From G020354785 sp964461435 (GTDB taxonomy: Bacteria; Bacteroidota; Bacteroidia; Bacteroidales; UBA10428): a stretch of DNA of 64,000 nucleotides. The stretch covers positions 1 through 64,000 of the forward strand of contig CAYWUI010000008.1 of NCBI GenBank assembly GCA_964461435.1, given 5' to 3'. The notes under the pieces are model-generated. The model had not been told where the DNA came from. It did not search any database and saw only the letters and a program-made list of their open reading frames with translations. This document shows positions 26,413 through 34,845 of the stretch, one piece after another. The position numbers and the translations under genes were made by a program. Position 1 is the first letter of the stretch. Each line of letters opens with the position of its first letter.

Positions 26413-27933
26413 TTAATTCTCATCTTGCTTTGCCTGTTCAATTAGTTTTTTACCCTTTGCCACAGCATCTTCAATAGTCCCAATCATATGAAATGCTGCT
26501 TCGGGATATTGATCAACCTCGCCATTTAAGATCATATTAAATCCTTTAATAGTATCCTCAATTGAAACCCAAACACCCGGAATTCCCGTGAATTCCTCAG
26601 CAACATGAAAAGGCTGGGATAAGAATCTTTGTATTCTTCTTGCCCTGTGGACAACTATTTTATCCTGTTCAGACAATTCATCCATACCAAGAATTGCTAT
26701 AATATCCAACAGCTCATTATAACGCTGCAATATTTCTTTTACTTTCTGCGCAGTGTTATAATGTTCATCTCCCACAACTTCAGGAGTTAAAATTCTTGAA
26801 GTAGAATCAAGCGGATCAACAGCCGGGTAAATTCCCAATTCAGAGATTTTACGGCTAAGAACCGTTGTTGCATCAAGATGTGAAAAAGTTGTGGCTGGCG
26901 CAGGATCAGTCAGGTCATCGGCAGGAACGTAAATAGCCTGTACAGACGTTATAGATCCTCTCTTTGTGGAAGTTATTCTTTCCTGCATAAGTCCCATTTC
27001 CGTTGCCAGTGTAGGTTGATATCCAACAGCAGAGGGCATTCTCCCGAGGAGAGCAGAAACTTCTGATCCTGCCTGTGTAAATCTGAATATATTATCAACA
27101 AAAAACAGTATGTCCCTGCCTCCGCTTTTTTCATCCCCGTCCCTGAAATATTCAGCCACTGTTAGTCCGGATAACGCCACTGTCGCCCGGGCTCCAGGGG
27201 GCTCATTCATTTGTCCGAATACCAGTGTCGCCTGTGATTTGCCAAGAGCATCCATATCCACTTTTGCCAGGTCCCAGCTTCCCTTTTTCATACTCTTAAG
27301 AAACTCGTCTCCATATTTAATAACGCCGGATTCAATCATCTCACGTAATAACTCATTGCCTTCCCTTGTACGTTCTCCTACTCCTGCAAAAACAGACAGT
27401 CCCTCATATTTCTTTGCTATATTATTAATAAGCTCCATAATTATAACTGTCTTGCCCACTCCTGCCCCTCCGAATAGCCCAATTTTACCTCCTTTTGAAT
27501 AGGGCTCAAGCAAATCAATTACTTTTATACCTGTAAATAGTACCTCTGCTTCTGTTGATATTTGCTCAAGCTTTGGAGGCATTTTATGAATCTCATAGCC
27601 TTTTGATCTGTCAAGCTCTCCCAGTCCGTCAATCGGATTACCTATTACATTCAGCAATCTGCCTCTTATCTGGTCACCCACAGGCATACGTATAGCACCC
27701 CCCGTAGCAACTGCTTTCATTCCCCTTTTAAGTCCGTCCGTAGAATCCATGGCAATAGCCCTGACAGTACTTTCACCTATATGCTGCTGGCATTCTACAA
27801 CAAGTATATCTCCATCCTCCCTTTTTATTTCCAGGCAATCGTGAATTTTAGGCAGTTCCTCAACTGTTTTTTCAAAACTGATATCCAGAACAGGTCCTAT
27901 AATCTGAATTATTTCGCCGACAGTTTTCCCCAT
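26413..27933 (-). CDS. atpD: ATP synthase F1 beta subunit
   Basis: Catalytic beta subunit of the F1 ring. The Walker A motif GGAGVGKT is at 155-162, and GERTREGNELLREM, the Walker B region (ILFFVDNIFRFTQAGSE) and ALLGRMPSAVGYQPTLATEMG are all intact. The 506-residue length is typical of Bacteroidota. It starts at the ATG at 27933 and leads a two-gene unit with atpC. The remaining subunits lie on the opposite strand from 33380 on, so at least two promoters drive the enzyme. Confidence 0.97.
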   Translation of the reverse strand: MGKTVGEIIQIIGPVLDISFEKTVEELPKIHDCLEIKREDGDILVVECQQHIGESTVRAIAMDSTDGLKRGMKAVATGGAIRMPVGDQIRGRLLNVIGNPIDGLGELDRSKGYEIHKMPPKLEQISTEAEVLFTGIKVIDLLEPYSKGGKIGLFGGAGVGKTVIIMELINNIAKKYEGLSVFAGVGERTREGNELLREMIESGVIKYGDEFLKSMKKGSWDLAKVDMDALGKSQATLVFGQMNEPPGARATVALSGLTVAEYFRDGDEKSGGRDILFFVDNIFRFTQAGSEVSALLGRMPSAVGYQPTLATEMGLMQERITSTKRGSITSVQAIYVPADDLTDPAPATTFSHLDATTVLSRKISELGIYPAVDPLDSTSRILTPEVVGDEHYNTAQKVKEILQRYNELLDIIAILGMDELSEQDKIVVHRARRIQRFLSQPFHVAEEFTGIPGVWVSIEDTIKGFNMILNGEVDQYPEAAFHMIGTIEDAVAKGKKLIEQAKQDEN

Positions 27934-28130
27934 TTTAAAGCTATATTTTAAACATTTGATTAACCCTTTTTCCTGCTAATTGCAATTTCAATAACATAAA
28001 TGTAGCCCAATTTACAATAATTACCAAACTACAATTAATACATTTTTTAAATAATAATACAATTTGTATATTTGGATTTATAGTTGATAAAATAACTTTA
28101 TTATTAATTATCAAATATTATTTCATTTTA

Positions 28131-28138
28131 TAACTTTG
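28131..28138 (+). promoter_or_regulatory. -7 promoter box of the barrel gene at 28170
   Basis: TAACTTTG matches TAnnTTTG exactly and lies 31 bases before the start codon, predicting a leader of about 25 bases. There is no clear TTTG box 19-21 bases upstream. Confidence 0.45.
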
Positions 28139-28169
28139 CAATTATTCAATAACTTAAAACAAACAACCT

Positions 28170-28748
28170 ATGAAAAAGCTTCGTGTTAAATTGTATTCTT
28201 CGATTTTGCTGCTGGCTCTTATAGTGTGCCCCGCAATAAAAACTCAATCTCAGGAATTTGAGGTTGGCGACAAATTAATTAATGCCGGTATAGGATTAGG
28301 TTCAACATTATATAGCGGCACCTGGTACAAGACAACTCTTCCGCCGATTTTTGTTTCAGCTGATATTGGATTCAAAGACGATATAGGTCCGGGTGTATTG
28401 GGACTTGGAGGTTACCTTGGTATGTCGAGTTATAAGTACGAATATTCGTATTATCTTGGAAACTGGGGATGGAAATATACCTCTATAATTATAGGTGCAA
28501 GAGGAACTTATCATATGGACTGGGTTGATAACCTGGATACATATGGAGGAGTATTATTAGGATTCAATATTATAAGTTCTAAATTCTTTGGGGATGAAAC
28601 ATGGGCAACAGGTTCAGCTTCCAGTTCAGGAATTGCCTACTCATTCTTTGTAGGAGGCAGGTACTTCTTTTCAGATAATTTCGCTGTTATGGCTGAACTG
28701 GGTTATGGCATAGCATGGCTGTCTCTTGGGGTAACTATAGGATTGTAA
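28170..28748 (+). CDS. Small outer-membrane beta-barrel protein
   Basis: A 192-residue protein with a signal peptide (ILLLALIVCPAIKTQSQ) and a mature region made of alternating short strands rich in G, Y, F and W (GIGLGSTLYSG, YLGMSSYKYEYSYYLG, GGRYFFSDNFAVMAELGYG). It ends in VTIGL. This is the pattern of small 8-strand outer-membrane barrels. No ligand or enzyme motif is visible. It is a single gene between the divergent atpD and a downstream receiver protein 157 bases away. Confidence 0.75.
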   Translation: MKKLRVKLYSSILLLALIVCPAIKTQSQEFEVGDKLINAGIGLGSTLYSGTWYKTTLPPIFVSADIGFKDDIGPGVLGLGGYLGMSSYKYEYSYYLGNWGWKYTSIIIGARGTYHMDWVDNLDTYGGVLLGFNIISSKFFGDETWATGSASSSGIAYSFFVGGRYFFSDNFAVMAELGYGIAWLSLGVTIGL

Positions 28749-28905
28749 ACAGAACATACTGTCATATACTGTTTGTTCATCAAAAAATAATTGTTGTTTG
28801 CTAAATATTTATAAACGTATATCAAGATAAATTCAAGATATTTATTCTTTATACGTATTATTTTAAGAATTAGCTTTTATATTTTTTATTAATATCCTTA
28901 CCCGG

Positions 28906-29292
28906 ATGAGCAAAAAACTGATATTTTTTGTTGATGATGACAGAATGATGTTAAATTTGATGGAGTATACCTTCAAATGTAAAGACGGGTATGAAGTAAA
29001 ATCATATTTCTCAGGTGAAGAATGTATTGAAAACCTCAATCTGAAACCCAGTTTAATTGTTCTTGATTATATTCTTGGAGAGGATGACTCCAAAGTAATG
29101 TCAGGTCTCGATACTCTTAGAAAAATAACCGAGCAGAATAGAAATATCCCTGTAATTATTTTAAGCCGTGAAAAAAACGAAAATCTGATTAAGAAATTCA
29201 TAGACTACGGGGCAAAGAGATATGTAATTAAAGACGACTTTTTTATTGATACATTAATTGAAACTATTGATGAACATTTCTCGAATAATTAA
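28906..29292 (+). CDS. Single-domain response regulator (CheY-like receiver)
   Basis: A 128-residue stand-alone receiver domain. It has the acidic cluster D10-D12 at the end of strand 1, the phosphorylation site D54 (IVLDYIL), the conserved S/T at position 87 (VIILSRE) and lysine 109 (RYVIKDD). No DNA-binding output is attached, so it probably passes phosphate on or acts by protein contact. No histidine kinase is adjacent; two are encoded near 50000-56000. The ATG at 28906 is the natural start. Confidence 0.9.
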   Translation: MSKKLIFFVDDDRMMLNLMEYTFKCKDGYEVKSYFSGEECIENLNLKPSLIVLDYILGEDDSKVMSGLDTLRKITEQNRNIPVIILSREKNENLIKKFIDYGAKRYVIKDDFFIDTLIETIDEHFSNN

Positions 29293-29465
29293 TAGTTACA
29301 ATGTATTTTTACTTCTTTAATCAATACCGGGACCTGACTTTCTTTTTTAACCAGAAAATTTATTGAGTTTTCATAACAGGTGGTTGCTTAATTCTTATTA
29401 AATATTATGAAAGAAGCAAAAGCATTATCATTAACTTTTTGCTTTTTTATTCTAAATAATATTAA

Positions 29466-29473
29466 TACTTTTG
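29466..29473 (+). promoter_or_regulatory. -7 promoter box of the DUF177-rpmF-plsX-fabH operon
   Basis: TACTTTTG matches TAnnTTTG exactly. Transcription would begin near 29480, after the TTG codon at 29471. The first usable start in frame is then the TTG at 29495. The -33 box is weak: a run of T at 29443-29446, or TTTG 24 bases upstream. Confidence 0.5.
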
Positions 29474-29494
29474 CACCACTTTAAAATAAAAAAA

Positions 29495-30028
29495 TTGAAA
29501 TCTGATAATCAATATATTATCCGGTTTAAAGGTTTAAACGAAGGAATTCATAATATCAGGTTTGATGTTAAAAGAAAGTTCTTCACTGAATTTATTGAAA
29601 TTGAAGCTAAAGATGGCAATCTTCAGGTGTTAATCACACTGAATAAAAAATCTGACTTTCTAATGCTTGATATTATTATTGAAGGAACTCTGCTTGTACA
29701 ATGTGACAGATGCCTGGAATATTTTGATTATCCTGTAAACTATAAAGACAGTGTACTTGTTAAATTCAGCGAAAATATGGCCGGGCAATCTAATGAAGTA
29801 ATTATATTACATCCTAATGACAGTGAGCTGGATTTAAAACAGTATATATATGAATGCATAAGTTTAAGCATCCCTTACAGGAAGGTTCATCCTGAAACAA
29901 AAGATGGCAATTCCTTATGTAAAAAAGAAATGATTGAAAAAATTCATGAATTTGAAGCGGAAAACCAGGGGAAAAAAGTACCTGCCAATTGGGAAAAGTT
30001 GAAATATTTTTTTGAAACAAATAATTAA
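29495..30028 (+). CDS. DUF177 (YceD-like) protein
   Basis: A 177-residue protein of the DUF177/YceD family, which accompanies rpmF in most bacteria and has been linked to rRNA precursor metabolism. The beta-rich N-terminal part leads to the conserved two-cysteine motif LVQCDRCLEYFDYPV, and the C-terminus carries SIPYRKVHPE...CKKEM. I start at the TTG at 29495 because a -7 box overlaps the earlier TTG at 29471 and because the family normally begins shortly before the YIIRFKGL strand. It precedes rpmF by 11 bases. Confidence 0.85.
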   Translation: MKSDNQYIIRFKGLNEGIHNIRFDVKRKFFTEFIEIEAKDGNLQVLITLNKKSDFLMLDIIIEGTLLVQCDRCLEYFDYPVNYKDSVLVKFSENMAGQSNEVIILHPNDSELDLKQYIYECISLSIPYRKVHPETKDGNSLCKKEMIEKIHEFEAENQGKKVPANWEKLKYFFETNN

Positions 30029-30039
30029 TTATACATAAA

Positions 30040-30225
30040 ATGGCACATCCAAAAAGAAAAACATCCAAACAAAGAAAGAATAAAAGAAGGACGCATCACA
30101 AAGCCATTAAGCCTACAATGACTACTTGTCAAAACTGCAATGCAACAGTACAATACCACAGGGTATGTCCCGAATGCGGGCATTATAAGGGGAACCCGGC
30201 TATTGAAAAAGAGGTTGCTGCATAA
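30040..30225 (+). CDS. rpmF: 50S ribosomal protein L32
   Basis: A 61-residue L32 with the family start MAHPKRKTSKQRKNKRRTHH and a zinc ribbon of the C+ type: CQNC and CPEC separated by nine residues. All four cysteines are present. It lies between the DUF177 gene and plsX, the classic conserved block linking ribosomal protein, rRNA-processing and phospholipid/fatty-acid genes. Confidence 0.96.
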   Translation: MAHPKRKTSKQRKNKRRTHHKAIKPTMTTCQNCNATVQYHRVCPECGHYKGNPAIEKEVAA

Positions 30226-30266
30226 TCTTTCTTAATACTGAATTTCCTAAAAATTTTTTTATCATT

Positions 30267-31205
30267 ATGAAAGTTGGTATAGATATTATGGGCGGGGACT
30301 TTGCTCCTGAAGCTACTGTTAAGGGAGCATTATTAGCATTGAAATCAATTCCCGAAGAAATCAAATTAGTACTTATTGGCGACGAACAAAAAATAGCCTC
30401 AATAAATGAGTTTAAAAAGATCAATTCGTCAAAAATAGAAATTGTGCATACTCCTGAGTATATAACCATGGGTGAGCATCCTGCAAAGGCTTTCTCCAAA
30501 AAGCCCAACGCAAGCATAGTCCTGGGATATAGATTATTACAGTCCGGTAAAATTGACGGTTTTGCAAGTGCCGGAAATACGGGTGCTATGCTTGTAGGTG
30601 CTATGCATGTTGTTAAATCTATTCCCGGAATAATTCGCCCCTGTATTACTGTTGCAGTTCCAAAACCCAACAATAAACACACATTAGTTCTCGACGTAGG
30701 AATAAACCCTGATTCGAAACCTGATGTACTTTATCAATATGCTATATTAGGCACGTTATATGCAAAATATATGTATAATATACAATCTCCAAAAGTCGGA
30801 TTATTAAATATAGGGGTCGAGGAAGAGAAAGGCAACCTTCTTACAAAATCAACCTACCAGGCAATGAAAGACACTTCTGACTTCAATTTCATAGGTAATG
30901 TTGAAGGAAATGATATATTTGATGATAAAGTTGATGTAATTGTCTGTGATGGTTTTGTCGGAAATGTAATTATAAAACAAATTGAAGCATTTTATGAGCT
31001 TATTAAACAACGGGTTCCTAATAATGATTTCATTGAAAATTACAATTATGTAAATTACGGAGGCACGCCTATTCTGGGCATTAATGCCCCCGTTATAATA
31101 GGCCACGGCATCTCAAATGAAATAGCTATAAAAAATATCATCTTAAATACAATAAGTGTTATTAAGGCAAATCTTATAAATAAATTTAAAGAAGCATTCA
31201 GATAA
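30267..31205 (+). CDS. plsX: Phosphate acyltransferase PlsX
   Basis: PlsX converts acyl-ACP to acyl-phosphate, the donor for PlsY in phosphatidic acid synthesis. The opening MKVGIDIMGGDFAPEATVKGAL, the HTPEYITMGEHPAKAF segment, the SAGNTGAMLVGAM segment and VCDGFVGNVIIKQIE are all typical. The 312-residue length is normal, and it is a peripheral cytoplasmic enzyme. Its stop codon overlaps the fabH start by one base (TAATG), which suggests translational coupling. Confidence 0.96.
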   Translation: MKVGIDIMGGDFAPEATVKGALLALKSIPEEIKLVLIGDEQKIASINEFKKINSSKIEIVHTPEYITMGEHPAKAFSKKPNASIVLGYRLLQSGKIDGFASAGNTGAMLVGAMHVVKSIPGIIRPCITVAVPKPNNKHTLVLDVGINPDSKPDVLYQYAILGTLYAKYMYNIQSPKVGLLNIGVEEEKGNLLTKSTYQAMKDTSDFNFIGNVEGNDIFDDKVDVIVCDGFVGNVIIKQIEAFYELIKQRVPNNDFIENYNYVNYGGTPILGINAPVIIGHGISNEIAIKNIILNTISVIKANLINKFKEAFR

Positions 31206-32203
31206 TGGAAAAGATTAGAGCAATTATAACCGGAGTTGGCGGATATGTACCTGATTATATTCTCAATAACGATGAATTGAGCAATATGGTTGATACCAGT
31301 GACGAGTGGATAATGCAACGAATTGGTATCAAAGAAAGAAGGATACTTAAAGAAAAAAATAAGGCTTCTGCCTATATGGGGACAAAAGCGGTTAAGGAAC
31401 TCCTTAAAAAGACCAATACATCACCGGAAGATATTGAATTTCTGATTTGTGCTACGATTACTCCCGATATGGTGGTTCCTGCCGTTTCAAACATGATTTG
31501 TCATAATACGGGAATCAAGAATGCATTTTGTTATGATATTAATGCCGCGTGTTCAGGTTTTGTCTATTCAATAGAGACGGCAAGAAGATTTATCGAATCG
31601 GGAGCATATAAGAAAATTATTGTGCTTGGAGCAGATATGATGTCGGCTCTTGCCGACTATACCGACAGAACCACTTGTCCCCTGTTTGGAGACGGTGCAG
31701 CAGCTGTACTTGTTGAGCCGACAACAGAAGACCTGGGTATTATAGACTCTATACTGGCTGTTGATGGATCGGGCAGCAAATACCTGCATATGAAAGCCGG
31801 CGGATCGTTAAATCCCGCTTCACATGATACTGTCGACAGGCATGAACATTTTATTTACCAGGAAGGACAGGCAGTATTCAAGGTTGCTGTTTCGCAAATG
31901 GCTGATGTCTCGCTGGAAATAATGAAAAGAAATAATATTGCCCCCGATGAACTGTCATGGCTTGTACCTCATCAGGCCAATTTGAGAATTATTGATGCTA
32001 CAGCGCACAGAATGGGAATTGAAAGAGACCATGTCCTTATAAATATTGAAAGGTATGGAAATACAACTGCTGCAACAATACCACTTTGCCTGTGGGATTT
32101 TGAAAATAAGTTTAAAAAAGGGGATAAGATGATCTTTACGTCCTTTGGAGCAGGCTTTTCGTGGGGCTCAATTTATTTAAAATGGGCATACAACGGAAAA
32201 TAA
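31205..32203 (+). CDS. fabH: 3-oxoacyl-ACP synthase III
   Basis: FabH condenses acetyl-CoA with malonyl-ACP to start fatty-acid synthesis. The catalytic triad is intact: cysteine 116 in DINAACSGF, histidine in VPHQANLRI and asparagine in ERYGNTTAATIPL. The 332-residue length and the C-terminal GAGFSWGSIYLKW are typical. It begins at the overlapping ATG after plsX and ends just before a strong terminator, closing the DUF177-rpmF-plsX-fabH operon. Confidence 0.96.
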   Translation: MEKIRAIITGVGGYVPDYILNNDELSNMVDTSDEWIMQRIGIKERRILKEKNKASAYMGTKAVKELLKKTNTSPEDIEFLICATITPDMVVPAVSNMICHNTGIKNAFCYDINAACSGFVYSIETARRFIESGAYKKIIVLGADMMSALADYTDRTTCPLFGDGAAAVLVEPTTEDLGIIDSILAVDGSGSKYLHMKAGGSLNPASHDTVDRHEHFIYQEGQAVFKVAVSQMADVSLEIMKRNNIAPDELSWLVPHQANLRIIDATAHRMGIERDHVLINIERYGNTTAATIPLCLWDFENKFKKGDKMIFTSFGAGFSWGSIYLKWAYNGK

Positions 32204-32223
32204 ATGAATTTTATTAGCGTTTT

Positions 32224-32250
32224 AAGTCCGGTTCAACCCGGACTTTTTTT
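32224..32250 (+). terminator. Intrinsic terminator after fabH
   Basis: An eight-base perfect stem (AAGTCCGG at 32224-32231 with CCGGACTT at 32238-32245), a six-base loop and a run of eight T starting in the stem. It lies 20 bases after the fabH stop and ends that operon before the bactofilin gene. Confidence 0.92.
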
Positions 32251-32295
32251 TAATTTTTTGGTAATTAAGCATAAAGACTTTTAAAATCTAATTTA

Positions 32296-32303
32296 TATCT
32301 TTG
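32296..32303 (+). promoter_or_regulatory. -7 promoter box of the bactofilin-ATP synthase run
   Basis: TATCTTTG matches TAnnTTTG exactly and lies between the fabH terminator and the bactofilin gene, giving a leader of about 35-40 bases. No clear -33 box is seen. It may be the promoter for the ten-gene run 32347-38399. Confidence 0.5.
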
Positions 32304-32346
32304 TTAAAGACTAAATAAAATTAATAATAGTATAATATCTTAACAA

Positions 32347-32748
32347 ATGGCTAAATATACTGAAATAGAAAACAATGCTATAAATTTAATTGGAGTGGGC
32401 ACGGAGATAAAAGGAGATATATCATCAAACGGAGACATTCGTATAGATGGAATTCTTCAGGGTAATTTAAAAACCAAAGGCAAGGTTGTTATTGGCGAAA
32501 CAGGATCAGTAAAAGGAGAAATAAAATGCAAAAACTCTGACGTTGAAGGAAGTATTGAAGGTAAGATTCACGTGTCAGAACTACTGTCCCTAAAAGCTAC
32601 TTCAAATCTTGCCGGTGATATTATAGCCCGCAAACTGGCAATTGAACCGGGTTCAAAATTCACAGGCAATTGTAAAATGACAAGCGATACCGAAACACAA
32701 AATGCTCCAAAAGAAAAAGCTACCGAAGAAGCAGGAAAAGCTAAGTAA
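32347..32748 (+). CDS. Bactofilin (polymer-forming cytoskeletal protein)
   Basis: A 133-residue protein with a right-handed beta-helix repeat pattern (GTEIKGDISSNGDIRIDGILQGNLKTKGKVVIGE, then SVKGEIKCKNSDVEGSIEGKI), the core of the bactofilin family that forms filaments on the inner membrane. The C-terminal 25 residues are disordered and charged. It is the first gene in a tight run leading into the ATP synthase genes: atpZ begins four bases after its stop. The same order occurs in other Bacteroidota. Confidence 0.93.
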   Translation: MAKYTEIENNAINLIGVGTEIKGDISSNGDIRIDGILQGNLKTKGKVVIGETGSVKGEIKCKNSDVEGSIEGKIHVSELLSLKATSNLAGDIIARKLAIEPGSKFTGNCKMTSDTETQNAPKEKATEEAGKAK

Positions 32749-32752
32749 TTAT

Positions 32753-32932
32753 ATGAAATATTCAGGAATTGCCTTTCAAATGATTGCTATAATCCTGATT
32801 GGTTTTTTTGGAGGGATGAAACTGGATAAGTGGTTAAAGCCCAGGCTGCCTGTCTTTACTGCTGTACTTACTGCTGTTGCCGTAGTAATTGCCATATACT
32901 ATTCAATTAAAGAGCTGATACGAACTAAATAA
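32753..32932 (+). CDS. AtpZ/AtpI-type ATP synthase accessory protein
   Basis: A 59-residue membrane protein with two hydrophobic helices and the signature IGFFGGMKLDKWLK between them, typical of AtpZ (AtpI-like) proteins encoded upstream of ATP synthase genes. Family members have been proposed to act in assembly of the c-ring or in Mg/Ca transport. I start at the ATG at 32753, because the longer open frame overlapping the bactofilin gene adds an unlikely basic N-terminus. The next gene follows after six bases. Confidence 0.85.
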   Translation: MKYSGIAFQMIAIILIGFFGGMKLDKWLKPRLPVFTAVLTAVAVVIAIYYSIKELIRTK

Positions 32933-32938
32933 ATATTT

Positions 32939-33346
32939 ATGAATTATGAACTAAGAAAATTTATAATTATTAGTATTATCCTTACCGGCATAATTGCATT
33001 AACAGGTTTATTGGCTTTTACTACTTTTCTTGCCAGATATTATCTCCCTGTATTTCCCCTCCTGCTACTATTCTTCTTTTTTATAAATATAATTATTCAC
33101 TCATTCCTTGTTTTCTCATCAGGAAAGAAAAAAATAAAATTTGAAACTGCCTACATGCTCTCTTTTTTCATCAAATTCCTCGGATATATTATCTTCATGA
33201 TGATCTATATAAAAACACATAAAGAAAATGCAATAATTTTTGTTGCTGGCTTGTTTTTCCTTTATATAATCTACACTTCTTTTGAAATCAAATCGATAGT
33301 TTCATTCATAAAAAGATCATCAAACAATTATAAAAAATCAAAATAG
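32939..33346 (+). CDS. Unknown four-helix membrane protein in the ATP synthase operon
   Basis: A 135-residue protein with four predicted membrane helices (about 8-30, 34-57, 70-92 and 98-118) and a basic C-terminus (SIVSFIKRSSNNYKKSK). It lies between atpZ and atpB in the position where other bacteria encode AtpI, and the four-helix shape is similar to AtpI, but I see no clear AtpI motif. Its place in the operon suggests a role in assembly of the membrane sector. Confidence 0.7.
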   Translation: MNYELRKFIIISIILTGIIALTGLLAFTTFLARYYLPVFPLLLLFFFFINIIIHSFLVFSSGKKKIKFETAYMLSFFIKFLGYIIFMMIYIKTHKENAIIFVAGLFFLYIIYTSFEIKSIVSFIKRSSNNYKKSK

Positions 33347-33379
33347 TTTTTATTAACTTTATGATGTATTGCAGAAATA

Positions 33380-34501
33380 ATGATACTTAAAGGCTTGGTT
33401 GGATATAGATTTTATATCACCTGGATAATATCAGTAATAATTATCCTTAATACTTCTCCGGCAGAATGCAATGATATCCCCGAAGGACAGGCACATAATC
33501 CCAAACCAGGGAATGAAAAAAAATTTAACGCAAAAGAATTTTTATTTGATCATATAAGTGACGCACATGAATGGCATATATTTACATACAGGAATAAGCC
33601 TGTTTCCCTGTATCTCCCGGTAATTCTCATAAGTACTAAAACCGGAATAGTAGTATTTTCTTCTAAAAAGTTTCATCACGGGTATTCATCATATAATCAC
33701 AAAGGCTATAGATACAAACTTGAACATGAGGGAGAACACAAAGGCAAAATAGTTGAGTATGCTGCAAACGGCTCTTACAGCATTCCCTTTGACATATCAA
33801 TTACGAAAAATATTGTTTCTTTGTTTTTCAGCATTATATTAATTACATGGATTTTTATATCTGCTGCCGGTTTATATAAGAAGAACAGGGGAAAACCTCC
33901 TAAAGGCCTGCAATCATTTGTTGAACCTATAATTATTTTTGTAAGGGATGATATTGCCAGGCAATCCATTGGTGAAAAGGAATATGAGAAATTTACCCCT
34001 TACTTGCTAACCATCTTCTTTTTTATCTGGATAAACAATATGCTGGGTATTATTCCCATACCTCCCGGAGGTGCTGACCTTACAGGTAATATTGCAGTAA
34101 CCGGTGTATTAGCCTTTTTTACATTGATCGTCACAAATATTAGCGGCAACAAAAACTACTGGAAACACATATTTAATACACCCGGGGTTCCCGTCTGGTT
34201 AAAAATTCCACCGCTTATGCCATTAATCGAGTTGTTTGGTGTATTTACAAAACCTATTGTTTTGATGATCCGGCTTTTTGCAAACATAACAGCCGGACAT
34301 CTGATAGCCCTGGGATTTCTGAGCCTGATTTTTGTTTTTGGAGAAAAAAGCCCGGCGCTGGGATTTGTTTTTTCACCTTTATCAATTGTTTTTCTTTTAT
34401 TTATGACCTTTCTGGAATTACTCGTTGCATTTATACAGGCTTTTGTATTTACTTTTTTATCAGCTTTATATATAGGTATGGCTGTTGAAGAACATCACTA
34501 A
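33380..34501 (+). CDS. atpB: ATP synthase F0 subunit a
   Basis: The stator proton-channel subunit. The C-terminal two thirds contain five or six membrane helices with the essential arginine in MIRLFANITAGH and the conserved FVFTFLSALYIGMAVEEHH end. The first 150 residues form a long extension with a signal-peptide-like segment and a histidine-rich region (HISDAHEWHIFTY, HHGYSSYNHKGY), as is common in Bacteroidota. The length of 373 residues reflects that extension. It follows the unknown membrane protein by 33 bases. Confidence 0.95.
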   Translation: MILKGLVGYRFYITWIISVIIILNTSPAECNDIPEGQAHNPKPGNEKKFNAKEFLFDHISDAHEWHIFTYRNKPVSLYLPVILISTKTGIVVFSSKKFHHGYSSYNHKGYRYKLEHEGEHKGKIVEYAANGSYSIPFDISITKNIVSLFFSIILITWIFISAAGLYKKNRGKPPKGLQSFVEPIIIFVRDDIARQSIGEKEYEKFTPYLLTIFFFIWINNMLGIIPIPPGGADLTGNIAVTGVLAFFTLIVTNISGNKNYWKHIFNTPGVPVWLKIPPLMPLIELFGVFTKPIVLMIRLFANITAGHLIALGFLSLIFVFGEKSPALGFVFSPLSIVFLLFMTFLELLVAFIQAFVFTFLSALYIGMAVEEHH

Positions 34502-34519
34502 TTTTAAACCAGTTTTATA

Positions 34520-34762
34520 ATGTTAACACAATTTATTTTTTTAGCTGAAGGTTTAGGCGCTCTTGGACCAGCATTTGGAGCAGCCTTTACTGCTTTGGCA
34601 GCGGCCTTTGGTATAGGCCGCATCGGCAGCACTGCCGTGGAAGCAATTGCCCGGCAACCTGAAGCTGCAGGTGATATTCGTACGAATATGATAATTTCTG
34701 CAGCTCTTATTGAAGGTGTGTCATTATTTGCGGTAGTTGTATGCCTGATGACAATGGGCTAA
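34520..34762 (+). CDS. atpE: ATP synthase F0 subunit c
   Basis: An 80-residue hairpin of two membrane helices that forms the rotor ring. The essential carboxylate is glutamate 65 (AALIEGVSLF), the polar loop is ARQPEAAGDIR (44-54), and helix 1 is rich in glycine and alanine. The residue after the glutamate is glycine, not the S/T of sodium-binding c subunits, so proton coupling is likely. It follows atpB by 18 bases. A long hairpin with a U-rich tail lies immediately downstream, before atpF. Confidence 0.96.
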   Translation: MLTQFIFLAEGLGALGPAFGAAFTALAAAFGIGRIGSTAVEAIARQPEAAGDIRTNMIISAALIEGVSLFAVVVCLMTMG

Positions 34763-34771
34763 ACCCTGACC

Positions 34772-34815
34772 AATCCTCAACTAACAGCGTTTGGCTGCTA
34801 GTTGGGGATTTTTAA
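34772..34815 (+). terminator. Terminator-like hairpin between atpE and atpF
   Basis: AATCCTCAACTA (34772-34783) pairs with TAGTTGGGGATT (34799-34810), with one T-G pair, and an inner CAGC/GCTG stem continues the helix. A TTTAATTTT tract follows. It has the shape of an intrinsic terminator, but it lies inside the operon, so it may cause partial termination or block 3' decay. Confidence 0.7.
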
Positions 34816-34845
34816 TTTTGTATTAACATAATTTAAAAAACTATT

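Noticed and set aside
27110..27502. Long plus-strand open frame inside atpD
   Set aside because: It lies antisense to a fully conserved gene, its product is serine/proline-rich without motif, and no promoter or start context supports it.
29414..29447. Hairpin-like AGCAAAAG ... CTTTTTGCT after the response regulator
   Set aside because: The stem needs a one-base bulge, is almost all A-T pairs and has a 12-base loop, so it is too weak to call a terminator.
34520..34762. Sodium-specific c subunit
   Set aside because: The residue after E65 is glycine, not serine or threonine, and the sodium-type helix-1 glutamine pattern is not seen, so proton coupling is more likely.
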